From Senegalimassilia sp003474385 (lineage in GTDB: Bacteria > Actinomycetota > Coriobacteriia > Coriobacteriales > Eggerthellaceae): DNA of 64,000 bases. Below the pieces are notes generated by a model, which saw only the letters and a program-made list of their open reading frames with translations, did not search any database and was not told the DNA's origin. Where the stretch lies: the NCBI RefSeq assembly GCF_003474385.1, contig NZ_QUCY01000016.1, positions 1 through 64,000 on the forward strand. The letters run 5' to 3'. Shown in pieces: positions 25,272 through 33,004 of this stretch. Made by a program: the position numbers and the translations under genes. Position 1 is the stretch's first letter. Every line of letters begins with the position of its first letter.

Positions 25272-27397
25272 GCGTGCCGCGCAGAATGGCGCAGGCGTTT
25301 TCCCTGCGGGACGAGGACGGGATGACCACGGTCGGCATGGTGGTGTCGCTTCTGCTGGCGTTGTCGATGATCTTCTCGTCGGCTCAGGTGTACCGAATCC
25401 AATCCGTGTCATCGCGTGTGCAGTCGGTGGCAGATGCCGGTGCGCTTGCGGCGGGCAACGTGGTCGCGGAGTTCATGGTGGCGGTGCGCGTGTGCGATTC
25501 CGTGGCCCTGTCCTTGTCGCTGACCAGCTTGACGTCCACAGGTTTGGGGATCGTCGCATGTTGCGTTCCCGGCGGGCAGGGCGTGGGCGCCAAGCTGCTC
25601 GAAGCCGGTGCGCGCGTGGCCGATGCCCGAGATTCGTTCTCGAAGACCGCTTCCGAGGGCTTGACGCGCGTTCAGAAGGCTCTCCCGTTTTTGGCGGCGG
25701 CCAGCGCGGCATCGGTTGCGCAGGGGAACGGCTCGAACGGGTCCGACTACACGGCGCTTGCCCTGCTGGTCCCCGATTCCGCCGAGGATATCCGGGTGCC
25801 GCAGGAAGACGCGCGCGCCAAGCAGGCTCGAGAAGATGCGATCGGCCAGGCTGAGGAGGTCAAGGAGCTGGCACGGCGGGCCGAGGAGGCGGCCTTGCGG
25901 GCCCAAGACGCCAAGCAGCGAGCGTTCGATCACGACTGCGGTGCCCGTCCCGGTTGGTGCATGGCCGAGCGCGCCGAAACCCTGGCGCATATGACGGGCG
26001 CGCAAAATCCGGTGTTCTCAAGCGCGGACGCCTGGTCGTTTTCCGTGGCGCTTCGCAGGGCACAGGCGTATTACCCGGCGCGCTTGGCGGTCGAACGCCC
26101 CGATGACGGCAGCGTTCAGGCCCAGGCCCAATCGGCGCTGCGCAAGCGCTTTTACACCTATGCCGCGAAGGAGGTGGCGCGTGGATACGTTCGGGAGGGC
26201 GATTCGTTCGAGGCCTTGTTCCCTCATCTTCCCGCCAACACCGCGCAGATGCGGGAGACCGAGCTGTTCGCGCAGGCGGTGTACCCGGTCAGCGTGACGG
26301 GCGCCTCCCCGACCTTGCACGCGTGGGACGGTTGCCCGAAGGCGGCGGGGTCCACGTCGCGGGCCTCCCTTCGCGATATGGAAGCGGGCGCATGGGAGAC
26401 GTGCTCGGAATGCGGCTTCACGGCGGCAAGCCTGGGCAAGGTGGCGGCAGCCTCCACGTCGATAGGAAACGGCTTCGAGCATCACTACGAGCAGGTGGCG
26501 CTTGCCGCCGAGGAGTACCAAAAGGCCCTTGAGGAGGGCGCCCCGGCGAAGCGGGAGGCGAAAAGCCGCGTGACCAAGCTGCTCGACCAGCTGCGCGATG
26601 CGTGTTCGAGCGTGGGGGCGTTCCGCATCGATGCGGACCCGCCCGGGGGCAAGGGGGTGGTTTGCCTTGCGGTGAATACGGGCCCCGATGCCCCCGACAA
26701 GGGGTTCGAATCCGCGTTCGTGCAGGCCAGCGGCCAGCTGGGGTGCCGTGTGGCGATATCGGCGGCGACGCTGGTGGCCGATCCGTCCGGCGAAGGGCGA
26801 AGCGTCATCGCCTCTTTGGCCGACGGCCTGGCATCGGATTCGGCGCTTGCGGGCGTGTTGGGCGCTGCAGCGGGCGTTTGGTCGGGGGCGTTGAGCGCCT
26901 ATGCCGATGGGCAGTCGGCGTTGGATGCGGCTGTGCGCGAGGGTGTGGGGGGCTTGCCCCTGGTAAGCGCCTCCGGATTAGGGGATTGGGCCGCCGATGC
27001 GCTTTCGGATGCGTTTCGTACTGTAGGGCTTCAGCCGGCGAACCTGGATGCGCTGCGCCCGGCGACGGTGAACACGGCGCATGTCGCGCAGGCCGGCGAT
27101 AGCGCGTTTTGCGCTCGCTTGCTCGAGGTGAAGCGGCAGGCGGTCGAGCATCCGCTCATGTCCAACGACGTGTTCTCGTCGGTGGTGGGCGCTGTTCGCA
27201 GGGACGTGCTGCAGCGCTTCGACGCCTGGGGCGATTCGATGGAAGTGGCGACCATCAGCATAGGCGGCGCCCAGGTGCCCGTAACGGTGGCGCTGCCCCC
27301 GGCGGTGAAAGGGTTCGCCTCGGATGCCATCGGGGCTGCGGCCGACAAGCTTCTGTCCGTGTATGCGAGCGTGACGGGATCGAGGCAATGGGATTGA
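25268..27397 (+). CDS. Large TadG-like protein with coiled coil (locus A)
   Basis: 709 residues. N-terminal TadG-like anchor: EDGMTTVGMVVSLLLALSMIF then VQSVADAGALAAGNVVAEF, the alanine-rich helix seen in TadG-like proteins; at the pseudopilin position +5 it has Gly, not Glu. Residues about 180-240 form a charged coiled coil (QAREDAIGQAEEVKELARRA), and about 420-460 a second helical charged stretch. Six or more Cys occur in pairs (CCVPG, CGARPGWC, CPK, CSECG). It would project from the membrane as a long wall-spanning or adhesive component. Starts at ATG 25268 after ATAGGAG. Function beyond the N-terminus is not recognisable. Confidence 0.72.
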   Translation: MSVPRRMAQAFSLRDEDGMTTVGMVVSLLLALSMIFSSAQVYRIQSVSSRVQSVADAGALAAGNVVAEFMVAVRVCDSVALSLSLTSLTSTGLGIVACCVPGGQGVGAKLLEAGARVADARDSFSKTASEGLTRVQKALPFLAAASAASVAQGNGSNGSDYTALALLVPDSAEDIRVPQEDARAKQAREDAIGQAEEVKELARRAEEAALRAQDAKQRAFDHDCGARPGWCMAERAETLAHMTGAQNPVFSSADAWSFSVALRRAQAYYPARLAVERPDDGSVQAQAQSALRKRFYTYAAKEVARGYVREGDSFEALFPHLPANTAQMRETELFAQAVYPVSVTGASPTLHAWDGCPKAAGSTSRASLRDMEAGAWETCSECGFTAASLGKVAAASTSIGNGFEHHYEQVALAAEEYQKALEEGAPAKREAKSRVTKLLDQLRDACSSVGAFRIDADPPGGKGVVCLAVNTGPDAPDKGFESAFVQASGQLGCRVAISAATLVADPSGEGRSVIASLADGLASDSALAGVLGAAAGVWSGALSAYADGQSALDAAVREGVGGLPLVSASGLGDWAADALSDAFRTVGLQPANLDALRPATVNTAHVAQAGDSAFCARLLEVKRQAVEHPLMSNDVFSSVVGAVRRDVLQRFDAWGDSMEVATISIGGAQVPVTVALPPAVKGFASDAIGAAADKLLSVYASVTGSRQWD

Positions 27398-27840
27398 TGG
27401 TCGATCGGATATGCGCCGTCGGCAGGTCGTCGGGGCAGATGACGGTGGAGTTCGTGGCGGCGCTGCCCGTGCTTTTGGCGGTGGCGGCCATCTCGGTCAA
27501 CGCCCTGGCGTTTTTCGGCTGGTGCGCGGCGTTCGATGACGATTTCCGCGATTTGGTCCGGGTCTATGCCGCTTCGCCGGCGTACGGGCAGGGCGTGGGC
27601 GATACCTGCGCGTTCATCGAGCGGGCGCTCGATGAACGGTTGGACGCGGAAAACGTCTCGGTAAGCGTTTCGGCGCATGGCGTCTCAGCGGGGCATACAT
27701 CGTTTTCGGCCACGCTCGAGTACATGCCCACGTTGTTCGGTCTGGGGTTGAAGTCGGAGGTGATGGGAGTGGCGCTGCCGAAGCTGTCGCATACCGAGGA
27801 GCTGGTGGTGGATTGCTATAAGCCCGGGGTGCTGTTGTGA
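27397..27840 (+). CDS. TadE-like pseudopilin (locus A)
   Basis: 147 residues if begun at ATG 27397, which overlaps the previous stop (TGATG); ATG 27388 would add three residues. Motif G/QMTVEFVAALPVLLAVAAISVNALAFF, split here as a leader and membrane helix, with Glu at +5. The C-terminal part contains a CxF...CY pair. Stop overlaps the next GTG (GTGA). Confidence 0.82.
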   Translation: MVDRICAVGRSSGQMTVEFVAALPVLLAVAAISVNALAFFGWCAAFDDDFRDLVRVYAASPAYGQGVGDTCAFIERALDERLDAENVSVSVSAHGVSAGHTSFSATLEYMPTLFGLGLKSEVMGVALPKLSHTEELVVDCYKPGVLL

Positions 27841-28397
27841 GCGGCGGCCGTGGGTATGCGGCGTGCGGCGGCGATTGGGCGCCAAGACGGTCGGCGCGCG
27901 CGGGGCGCGGCGGTTGTGCGCGGGCGCGGCCTGTCCGTGCGGTGCTCATCGTTGCCGCGGGGATCGTGCTTCTTGCCGGTGCCGGCGGCGCGCAAGCCCA
28001 GGCGGCATGGCGGACGGCGTCAGAGTCGGCTTCCTTTGCAGGCTTCGATGCGGTCATGGGGAGGGTCGATGACGGCTTTTCCTGCTTGCCCTCGGATGTC
28101 CCCGAGACGTTCAGGGATGAGCTGTTTTCGGTGGCGGGCAAGCGCGGGCTGCGCTGCGATGTCGGGTCGCACCTGGTGGGATTCGAGCATGCGGGCAGCG
28201 CTCCCGATGCGCTGCGGGAGGTGCAGGATGCGCTTGAGCGCGGCGGATGGAGGGCGACGGCAGCAGGCCAGGGCTTATGCGCGACGTTCTCGAAAGACTG
28301 CGGCGCTTGTCGTTGGGCGTTTGTGCAGTGTGTGCAGATGCCGCAGGGGACGAGCGTGGTCGTGCAGTGGTCCGAATGCGAAAAGGAGGTGCGTTAG
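27837..28397 (+). CDS. Unrecognised membrane-anchored Cys-containing protein
   Basis: 186 residues from GTG 27837 (four-base overlap with the gene before). A basic N-terminus leads into one hydrophobic segment (about 33-53, AVLIVAAGIVLLAGAGGAQA) that is either a signal peptide or an anchor. The rest would be outside the cell and has about seven Cys (for example CDVG, CGACRWAFVQC), so disulfides are likely. I do not recognise a family. Position inside the Tad run suggests a pilus accessory role. Confidence 0.6.
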   Translation: MSGGRGYAACGGDWAPRRSARAGRGGCARARPVRAVLIVAAGIVLLAGAGGAQAQAAWRTASESASFAGFDAVMGRVDDGFSCLPSDVPETFRDELFSVAGKRGLRCDVGSHLVGFEHAGSAPDALREVQDALERGGWRATAAGQGLCATFSKDCGACRWAFVQCVQMPQGTSVVVQWSECEKEVR

Positions 28398-28723
28398 TGA
28401 AGGGAAGGGATGCGCCGATGAGGTTAGCGGTCGGCTTCGGGGCGCGCGTGCGCGGCTTGCTGGGGGCGAAGCGCTCGAAGGGCGTCGTCTTGCTGGCGCC
28501 GTGCAACGACGTTCACACCTTCGGCATGGCTGAACTGATCGACATCGCATTCCTGGACGAGCAAGGGCAGGTGCTGGAGTCGTATCGGGCCGTCGGGCCG
28601 CGCAGGCGTATCAGATGCCGTAAAGCGGTGGCCGTTTTAGAGCGATTCTCCGTTAACGACCCGTCCTGGTTTTCAGCGGGGGAGCATGTGGAGATGACGA
28701 GAAAGGATGGTGCAGGGAAATGA
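28397..28723 (+). CDS. DUF192 family protein
   Basis: 108 residues from GTG 28397, which overlaps the upstream TAG and follows AAAGGAGGTGCG. The DUF192 signature is present: RGLLGAKR, CNDVHTFGMAELIDIAFLD and VGPRRRIRCRKAVAVLE. DUF192 proteins are usually exported and of unknown function; this one has no signal peptide and so may be cytoplasmic. DUF192 genes also turn up in other secretion or pilus loci. Stop overlaps the next start. Confidence 0.78.
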   Translation: MKGRDAPMRLAVGFGARVRGLLGAKRSKGVVLLAPCNDVHTFGMAELIDIAFLDEQGQVLESYRAVGPRRRIRCRKAVAVLERFSVNDPSWFSAGEHVEMTRKDGAGK

Positions 28724-29322
28724 GGGTATGCCCGGTTTGCCACGCAAGGGCGTTCGACGATGCCGAGGTCTGCTACGGCTGCATGCATCGGTTCAGCGGC
28801 AAAGAGCCGGCGGCTGCTCCGATGCCAGGCAACGCGCATAAGGGAGAGGCCGTCGGGTCGCTGTCCAAGGAGACGCAGATGCGCGCTCAGGCGCCGAGTT
28901 CTGGTGCGAACGCGGCTTCTTGGGCCGATGCGAGGCAGGCGGCTTCGGCGAAGGGGCGCTCAGCGGAGCAGCTGCAGCAGCCGCTGCCCGATGATGGCGT
29001 TTCCGGAATCGAGCAGCGCCTGGATGGAGAGCCTTGCGGGAGCGCTCCCGTCGTCGCCAGGAACGTGAACGTTTCCGCCGGCGGTGCGGACATTGTGGTG
29101 CGCATCGAGCTGGTAGGGGCCGCGGAGGCGCATGCGGCTGCGGAGGATGATGCGGCTCAGACCACCGCTTGCCAGCTGTTACGTCGAGGTAGGCCGATGC
29201 GGGGATCGGTCGGCGCCCGCCCGGCCGATGTGCAGCGAGGAGCATCGGCCGGGCAAGGGGCTGAGCAGGCAAGATCGACCCATCCGCGTCATGCTGCCGA
29301 ATTGCAGGCGGTCAGCGCATGA
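28720..29322 (+). CDS. Small zinc-ribbon protein
   Basis: 200 residues. Only the first 25 are recognisable: two CxxC knuckles (C4/C7 and C18/C21) of a zinc ribbon. Residues 30-110 are Ala/Ser/Gln-rich and look disordered. A conserved-looking strand-rich patch NVNVSAGGADIVVRIELVG lies near 110-130. The Arg-rich tail has no features. ATG 28720 overlaps the DUF192 stop; its own stop overlaps the peptidase gene, so it is translated as part of the run. Confidence 0.65.
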   Translation: MRVCPVCHARAFDDAEVCYGCMHRFSGKEPAAAPMPGNAHKGEAVGSLSKETQMRAQAPSSGANAASWADARQAASAKGRSAEQLQQPLPDDGVSGIEQRLDGEPCGSAPVVARNVNVSAGGADIVVRIELVGAAEAHAAAEDDAAQTTACQLLRRGRPMRGSVGARPADVQRGASAGQGAEQARSTHPRHAAELQAVSA

Positions 29323-30209
29323 CGGGGTATGCGCTGACCGTGTTGACCTTATGCGCGGCAGTCGGGGCGGTAGCGGGGGCGTTCGCGATCCCTCGAATCG
29401 CCGACATGCTGCTGAGCAGGGCATATTGGCGCTCTTATACCTGGTGGTATCGCTGTTTGGATGATTTTGCGCATTATCGCGACGCCTGTCCTGGCCGGCT
29501 TCCCCGTCAAAACGAGAAGGGGACGGCAGGCGCCGTGGGCATCTGGCTTGCGGATTGCCGCTCCCAGGCTTTGAAGGGGGCGCTCACGCACGAGCGCGCC
29601 GAAGCGCTTCGGGAGGCAGGCATCGATGTTGGAAAGGGCGCCTCAACGCGAAGCGAGGTCCAGCAGCAACGGCGCTGTTCGTTCTCCCCGCGGCCGTGGC
29701 AGCGAGCGGTGCTCGCCGCCGCCATGGCGTTGTGGTTCGCGGCCCAGCCGCTGTTCGGCGTCCCGTGGCACCAAGGTGCTTTGCTTTGCGTATGCGGCGT
29801 GGCCATGGCGTCGGGGGTGGTGTGCGACCTGCGGGCAAGGATGATCCCGCTTGAGTGCTGTGCGGCGTTGCTGGTCGCAGGAGGCGCTTATCAACTTCTT
29901 CGCCATGGGTCCATCGGCATCGCGGAAGGCGCCGTTGCCGCGGCAGCGGTTCTGGCGGTGTGCTGGACGGCGAACCGCATTGCGCGAAAAAGCGGTGGAT
30001 CGGTGGGCTTCGGCGATATCCGTTGTATGACGGCGCTTGCTTTCGCGTGCGGTCCCGCGACGCTTCTGGGCGCGGCGGCTTGCTATGTGTCGGCGTGCAC
30101 GTTCTCGATTGTCGGGATGCTGATGCATCGGCTTGGACGTCGCGACGGCATTCCCATGGCGCCGTTTTTGTCCATATGGCTGGCGGTGGGGACGACGGTG
30201 CTCGGATGA
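29319..30209 (+). CDS. A24-family prepilin peptidase (CpaA/TadV-like)
   Basis: Inner-membrane aspartyl protease that removes the pilin leader. 296 residues: an N-terminal anchor, about 100 soluble residues, then six hydrophobic segments. The two catalytic aspartates are in VCDLRARMIP (near 169) and VGFGDIRCM (near 231), the latter being the GxGD motif. The N-terminal soluble region of about 90 residues is longer than in compact TadV proteins and lacks the CxxC zinc pairs of PilD. It is the only peptidase gene in the window, so it may serve both loci. Confidence 0.85.
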   Translation: MTGYALTVLTLCAAVGAVAGAFAIPRIADMLLSRAYWRSYTWWYRCLDDFAHYRDACPGRLPRQNEKGTAGAVGIWLADCRSQALKGALTHERAEALREAGIDVGKGASTRSEVQQQRRCSFSPRPWQRAVLAAAMALWFAAQPLFGVPWHQGALLCVCGVAMASGVVCDLRARMIPLECCAALLVAGGAYQLLRHGSIGIAEGAVAAAAVLAVCWTANRIARKSGGSVGFGDIRCMTALAFACGPATLLGAAACYVSACTFSIVGMLMHRLGRRDGIPMAPFLSIWLAVGTTVLG

Positions 30210-30232
30210 GGGCGGGATCTGGAAAGGAGGTG

Positions 30233-30271
30233 GTGCCTTTGGGCTGGTTCGGCGTCGGTTCGATTCGATGA
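30233..30271 (+). CDS. Possible 12-codon leader peptide between the two Tad loci
   Basis: A very good ribosome binding site (AAAGGAGG, 30223-30230) is followed by GTG 30233 and a 12-codon frame (VPLGWFGVGSIR) ending at 30269-30271. Its stop overlaps an ATG (30268) that opens the frame of the locus B TadE-like gene. No other start uses this site. It could be a translated leader or only a relic. Confidence 0.22.
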   Translation: MPLGWFGVGSIR

Positions 30272-30304
30272 CAAGGAAAAGGCAGCGAATGGGAAGGTTT
30301 GGAT

Positions 30305-30553
30305 ATGGGTATGGACATGAACGGCGTTGCCCTGAGGGGCTTTGCGGACAAGGCTCGCGCTCTGGCGTATCGCGGCGAAGAAGACGGCGGATCGGAGATT
30401 GTGCAGGTGGTCATCGCGCTTGGCTTCGCTGTGGGCTTGGGGGCGGCGCTCATGATCTTGCAGACGCAGGTCAACACGGCGATCACGTCCGCCGGCAACT
30501 CGGTCACGAACATGTTCAAGAGCGTGACGAGCGGCGCGGTGGGAAGCAGGTAG
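30305..30553 (+). CDS. Divergent pilin-like protein (locus B)
   Basis: 82 residues from ATG 30305 (GGGAAGG seven bases upstream). One hydrophobic helix, IVQVVIALGFAVGLGAALMIL, follows EEDGGSE. The place in the operon and the size fit a Flp pilin, but the G/xxxxEY motif is absent: Gly-Ser-Glu-Ile-Val replaces it, putting Glu at +2 or +3 after a Gly. Whether the peptidase cleaves it is open. The helix is followed by a polar tail rich in Ser, Thr and Asn. Confidence 0.72.
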   Translation: MGMDMNGVALRGFADKARALAYRGEEDGGSEIVQVVIALGFAVGLGAALMILQTQVNTAITSAGNSVTNMFKSVTSGAVGSR

Positions 30554-30567
30554 CTTCGCTTGCGCGC

Positions 30568-31101
30568 CTGGCCGGCAGCCGGGCGCGAATCGATGGGGCG
30601 AGCGCCGTCACGTTTGTGATGGCGCTGCCCTTGCTGATGGGCCTGCTGTGCGCCATTGCGGATATCGGAAGGGCGGCGTATCTGGGGATGGAAGCGGATG
30701 TCGCGGCCCAGGCCGCCTGCCGCTATGCGGCTCAACGCGTCGCGCAAGGAGATAAGGGCCCGGACGAGGCGTCGGCTCTTTCGGCGGCGCTCGAGCAGTC
30801 TCCCGGGCTTGCGGGCGAGGGCGTTTCCTGCTCGATCGAGGTCGACTGCTCGCCCGTGCGGACGAAGGAGGTCGAACGCAAGACGTTCGATCCGCAGGCA
30901 GATCGCTTCGAAAGACGGCCGGTCGTGTTCGCTTACCGGCAGGTGGACGTGAGGGTGCGTGTGAACGCTCGATGCTTGACGCCTGTCGGCAAGGCGGTGC
31001 TCTCCGCGGCGGGCGCGGTCGACGGGCTGCAGCTGTCGTCGGCGGCGAGCAGGACGGTTTCGGTGGATGCGGATACGGAGGTGGGGCATGGTCCTCGATG
31101 A
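30568..31101 (+). CDS. TadE-like protein (locus B), start uncertain
   Basis: Clear TadE-like segment: G/ASAVTFVMALPLLMGLLCAIADIGRAAYL, here split by the membrane helix, with Thr instead of Glu at +5. The C-terminal domain has Cys in CSIEVDCS. There is no ATG, GTG or TTG between the pilin stop and this motif in frame. Options are CTG 30568 (used here), GTG 30616 (would cut into the motif), or ATG 30268/30289, which would overlap the whole pilin gene. The end is certain; 14 bases overlap the next gene. Confidence 0.7.
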   Translation: MAGSRARIDGASAVTFVMALPLLMGLLCAIADIGRAAYLGMEADVAAQAACRYAAQRVAQGDKGPDEASALSAALEQSPGLAGEGVSCSIEVDCSPVRTKEVERKTFDPQADRFERRPVVFAYRQVDVRVRVNARCLTPVGKAVLSAAGAVDGLQLSSAASRTVSVDADTEVGHGPR

Positions 31102-31546
31102 ACGGGGGAGCGAAAGCGTGCAGTTCTCTTTCGCTGCGGTGCTGCTCATCGTCGTGGCGTTCGGCATCATGCAGATGGCCATGATGAACGCGGCCGCCAT
31201 CATGCTGTCCTCCGAGCTTACCCAGGCGTGCATGCGCATCGACGTGTCAGGCCTGAGGACGGCATCGGATAAGGAGTCGTTCGTCGCCGAGCAGATCCTT
31301 GATGAGTCCGCGCAGCTGCGCCGTAGCGATTTGACGGTGTCGGGGGTGCGGGTGGAATCGAACGCGCGCGAGGATGCGTTTTCCGCAAGCGGCATCTCAA
31401 GCCGCACGGCCCTCACGTCCGTTTCCTACGACGTGTCCTATAAGGCGCCGATCTCGCTGTCCGGGCTTCGCGATGGCGGAAGGCTGTCGCGTCACGTCGC
31501 GTGCGCGGTGGTCGACGAGCGGGTGACGGAGGTGAGCCTCGCATGA
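31088..31546 (+). CDS. TadE-like protein (locus B)
   Basis: 152 residues from ATG 31088, five bases after GGAGGT. Motif G/SESVQFSFAAVLLIVVAF with Gln at +5, then a membrane helix and an extracytoplasmic domain with a single Cys near each end. Stop overlaps the following ATG (ATGA). Confidence 0.78.
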   Translation: MVLDERGSESVQFSFAAVLLIVVAFGIMQMAMMNAAAIMLSSELTQACMRIDVSGLRTASDKESFVAEQILDESAQLRRSDLTVSGVRVESNAREDAFSASGISSRTALTSVSYDVSYKAPISLSGLRDGGRLSRHVACAVVDERVTEVSLA

Positions 31547-32130
31547 GCCGATATCGAGGGGAGAGGGGGAACGTGGCGCCGCTTGCCGTGGCGTTGTGCC
31601 TGGTGTTGGTGATGACGCTCGGCTTTTTGGCGGATTGCGCCGTGCTCTACGGCGCAAAGGCCCGTCAGGAGCAGGCCTTGGATGCCGCCAGGTCGGCGTG
31701 CATGGATGCCGGTCAAGCAGCCTCCGCGAAATACGGCGACGATGCAGGCGCCGTTCTTGCTGACCTGATCGTGGATCAGGTCAGGGCGCAAGGGGTGGAA
31801 GGGGCAGTGAGCGTGTGGTTCTACGAGGCGCCCGCTCGGGCAGTCGCCGAAAGCGAGCGGATGTGGGTGGTGGGCATGCAGGTGGAGGAGGCGAAAGCCC
31901 TTCCGTTTGCCGTAAGCTCCGCCCCCGATGCGAAGGTTTCTTCGAGCCGGGTGTTCAGCGCGCGTCCGTACGCGGCGCAGCAAGTTTGGCGGCCTGATGC
32001 CCGCATATGCGGCGTGTACCGTTTCGGCGATGGCTGCGGTGCAGGTCAGGGTCGGTTCTCGGCGATAAGCGCGCTTGAGGGGTTCCCTCGGGAGATAGCC
32101 GAGGAGGCTCAGGCTCGTTTAGGTGGATAG
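31543..32130 (+). CDS. TadG-like protein (locus B)
   Basis: 195 residues. N-terminus GERGNVAPLAVALCLVLVMTL, then AKARQEQALDAARSACMDAGQAA, the layout of TadG-like Flp-assembly proteins (membrane helix followed by an Ala-rich helix). Leu stands at +5. Later residues contain ICGVYRFGDGCGAG with two Cys. ATG 31543 follows GGAGGTGAG. Confidence 0.74.
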   Translation: MSRYRGERGNVAPLAVALCLVLVMTLGFLADCAVLYGAKARQEQALDAARSACMDAGQAASAKYGDDAGAVLADLIVDQVRAQGVEGAVSVWFYEAPARAVAESERMWVVGMQVEEAKALPFAVSSAPDAKVSSSRVFSARPYAAQQVWRPDARICGVYRFGDGCGAGQGRFSAISALEGFPREIAEEAQARLGG

Positions 32131-32146
32131 CGAAAGGGGGATGATC

Positions 32147-33004
32147 ATGTCGGTCGGAAGGAATACGGGGCGCGTCTCGCGGCAGACGCTGTCGGGGCGG
32201 TTGCGCTCCGGCGGGCGTTCGGGGGCGGCGTCTGGAAGGACGGCCGGGCGGCAGGACGAGGGCGAGCAGCGTCCGATCGACGATGCCGTCCGCTCGATGG
32301 ATTCCGCAGCCGCGCGTTTCAAACAGATGTCGGCGGTGACCGCGGCGGCGGTGGCCGTTGCGGTCGTGGCGGTGGGGTACGGGTTATGGCAGGCTGGGGT
32401 GTCCCATGCGGCGGTCGATCAAGCGACGAAGGGCGCTCGCAGCGTGGTCGTCACCACGCGCGATGTCGCCGCCGGCGATCCGTTCGGCGCGGATGCGGTG
32501 CAGCTTGTGGAGATCCCCCAGGCCTTCCGCCAAGATGATGCGCTCGGCGCCGACGCCCTTGACGGCGCGGGCGGTGTGGCAGGCGCCCGGGCGTTGGTGT
32601 CCATTCCGGCGAACACGCAGCTATCGCCTCAGATGATCGCCGGCAGCGCGGCGGATGGCAGGTTGGCCGCGCAGCTTGCCGCGGGCATGGAGGCGGTGTC
32701 CCTGTCGGTCAACGACGAGACGGGCGTGGCCGGGCAGGTCCAGCCGTTCGACGAGGTTCGCGTGGTGTGCGTCACCGATGCCGCCGGCGGCGCGGTCAGC
32801 TTGGACGAGCTTTGCGCTTCGGCGCGGGTGATGTCGGTGGGCGGCGATGGCGCTGGCGAGGGCGCGGCGTATAGCGCCATCACGTTGGAGTTGACGCCGG
32901 AGCAGGCGGACGCCGTCCGCCGCGCGCAAGCGTCGGGCACTATCAGCGTCCAGCTCGTTGCGGGCGGCATGTTGTCGGGAGGTATGGTCGAGCATGATGG
33001 ATAG
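32147..33004 (+). CDS. cpaB: CpaB/RcpC-like protein (locus B)
   Basis: 285 residues: a disordered Arg/Gly/Ser-rich N-terminus (1-55), a membrane span (about 60-85), then a SAF domain (VVVTTRDVAAGDPFGADAV) and RcpC region with SIPANTQLSPQMIAG and AVSLSVNDETGVAGQVQP. It is the second copy in the cluster; identity to the first is low by eye and the N-terminus is longer. I chose ATG 32147, six bases after AAAGGGGG; ATG 32141 and GTG 32123 are alternatives. It overlaps tadA of locus B by 11 bases. Confidence 0.82.
   Translation: MSVGRNTGRVSRQTLSGRLRSGGRSGAASGRTAGRQDEGEQRPIDDAVRSMDSAAARFKQMSAVTAAAVAVAVVAVGYGLWQAGVSHAAVDQATKGARSVVVTTRDVAAGDPFGADAVQLVEIPQAFRQDDALGADALDGAGGVAGARALVSIPANTQLSPQMIAGSAADGRLAAQLAAGMEAVSLSVNDETGVAGQVQPFDEVRVVCVTDAAGGAVSLDELCASARVMSVGGDGAGEGAAYSAITLELTPEQADAVRRAQASGTISVQLVAGGMLSGGMVEHDG

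Noticed and set aside
29584..31416. 610-codon minus-strand frame across the Tad boundary
   Set aside because: Opposite several overlapping Tad genes with clear motifs; composition is that of a shadow frame.
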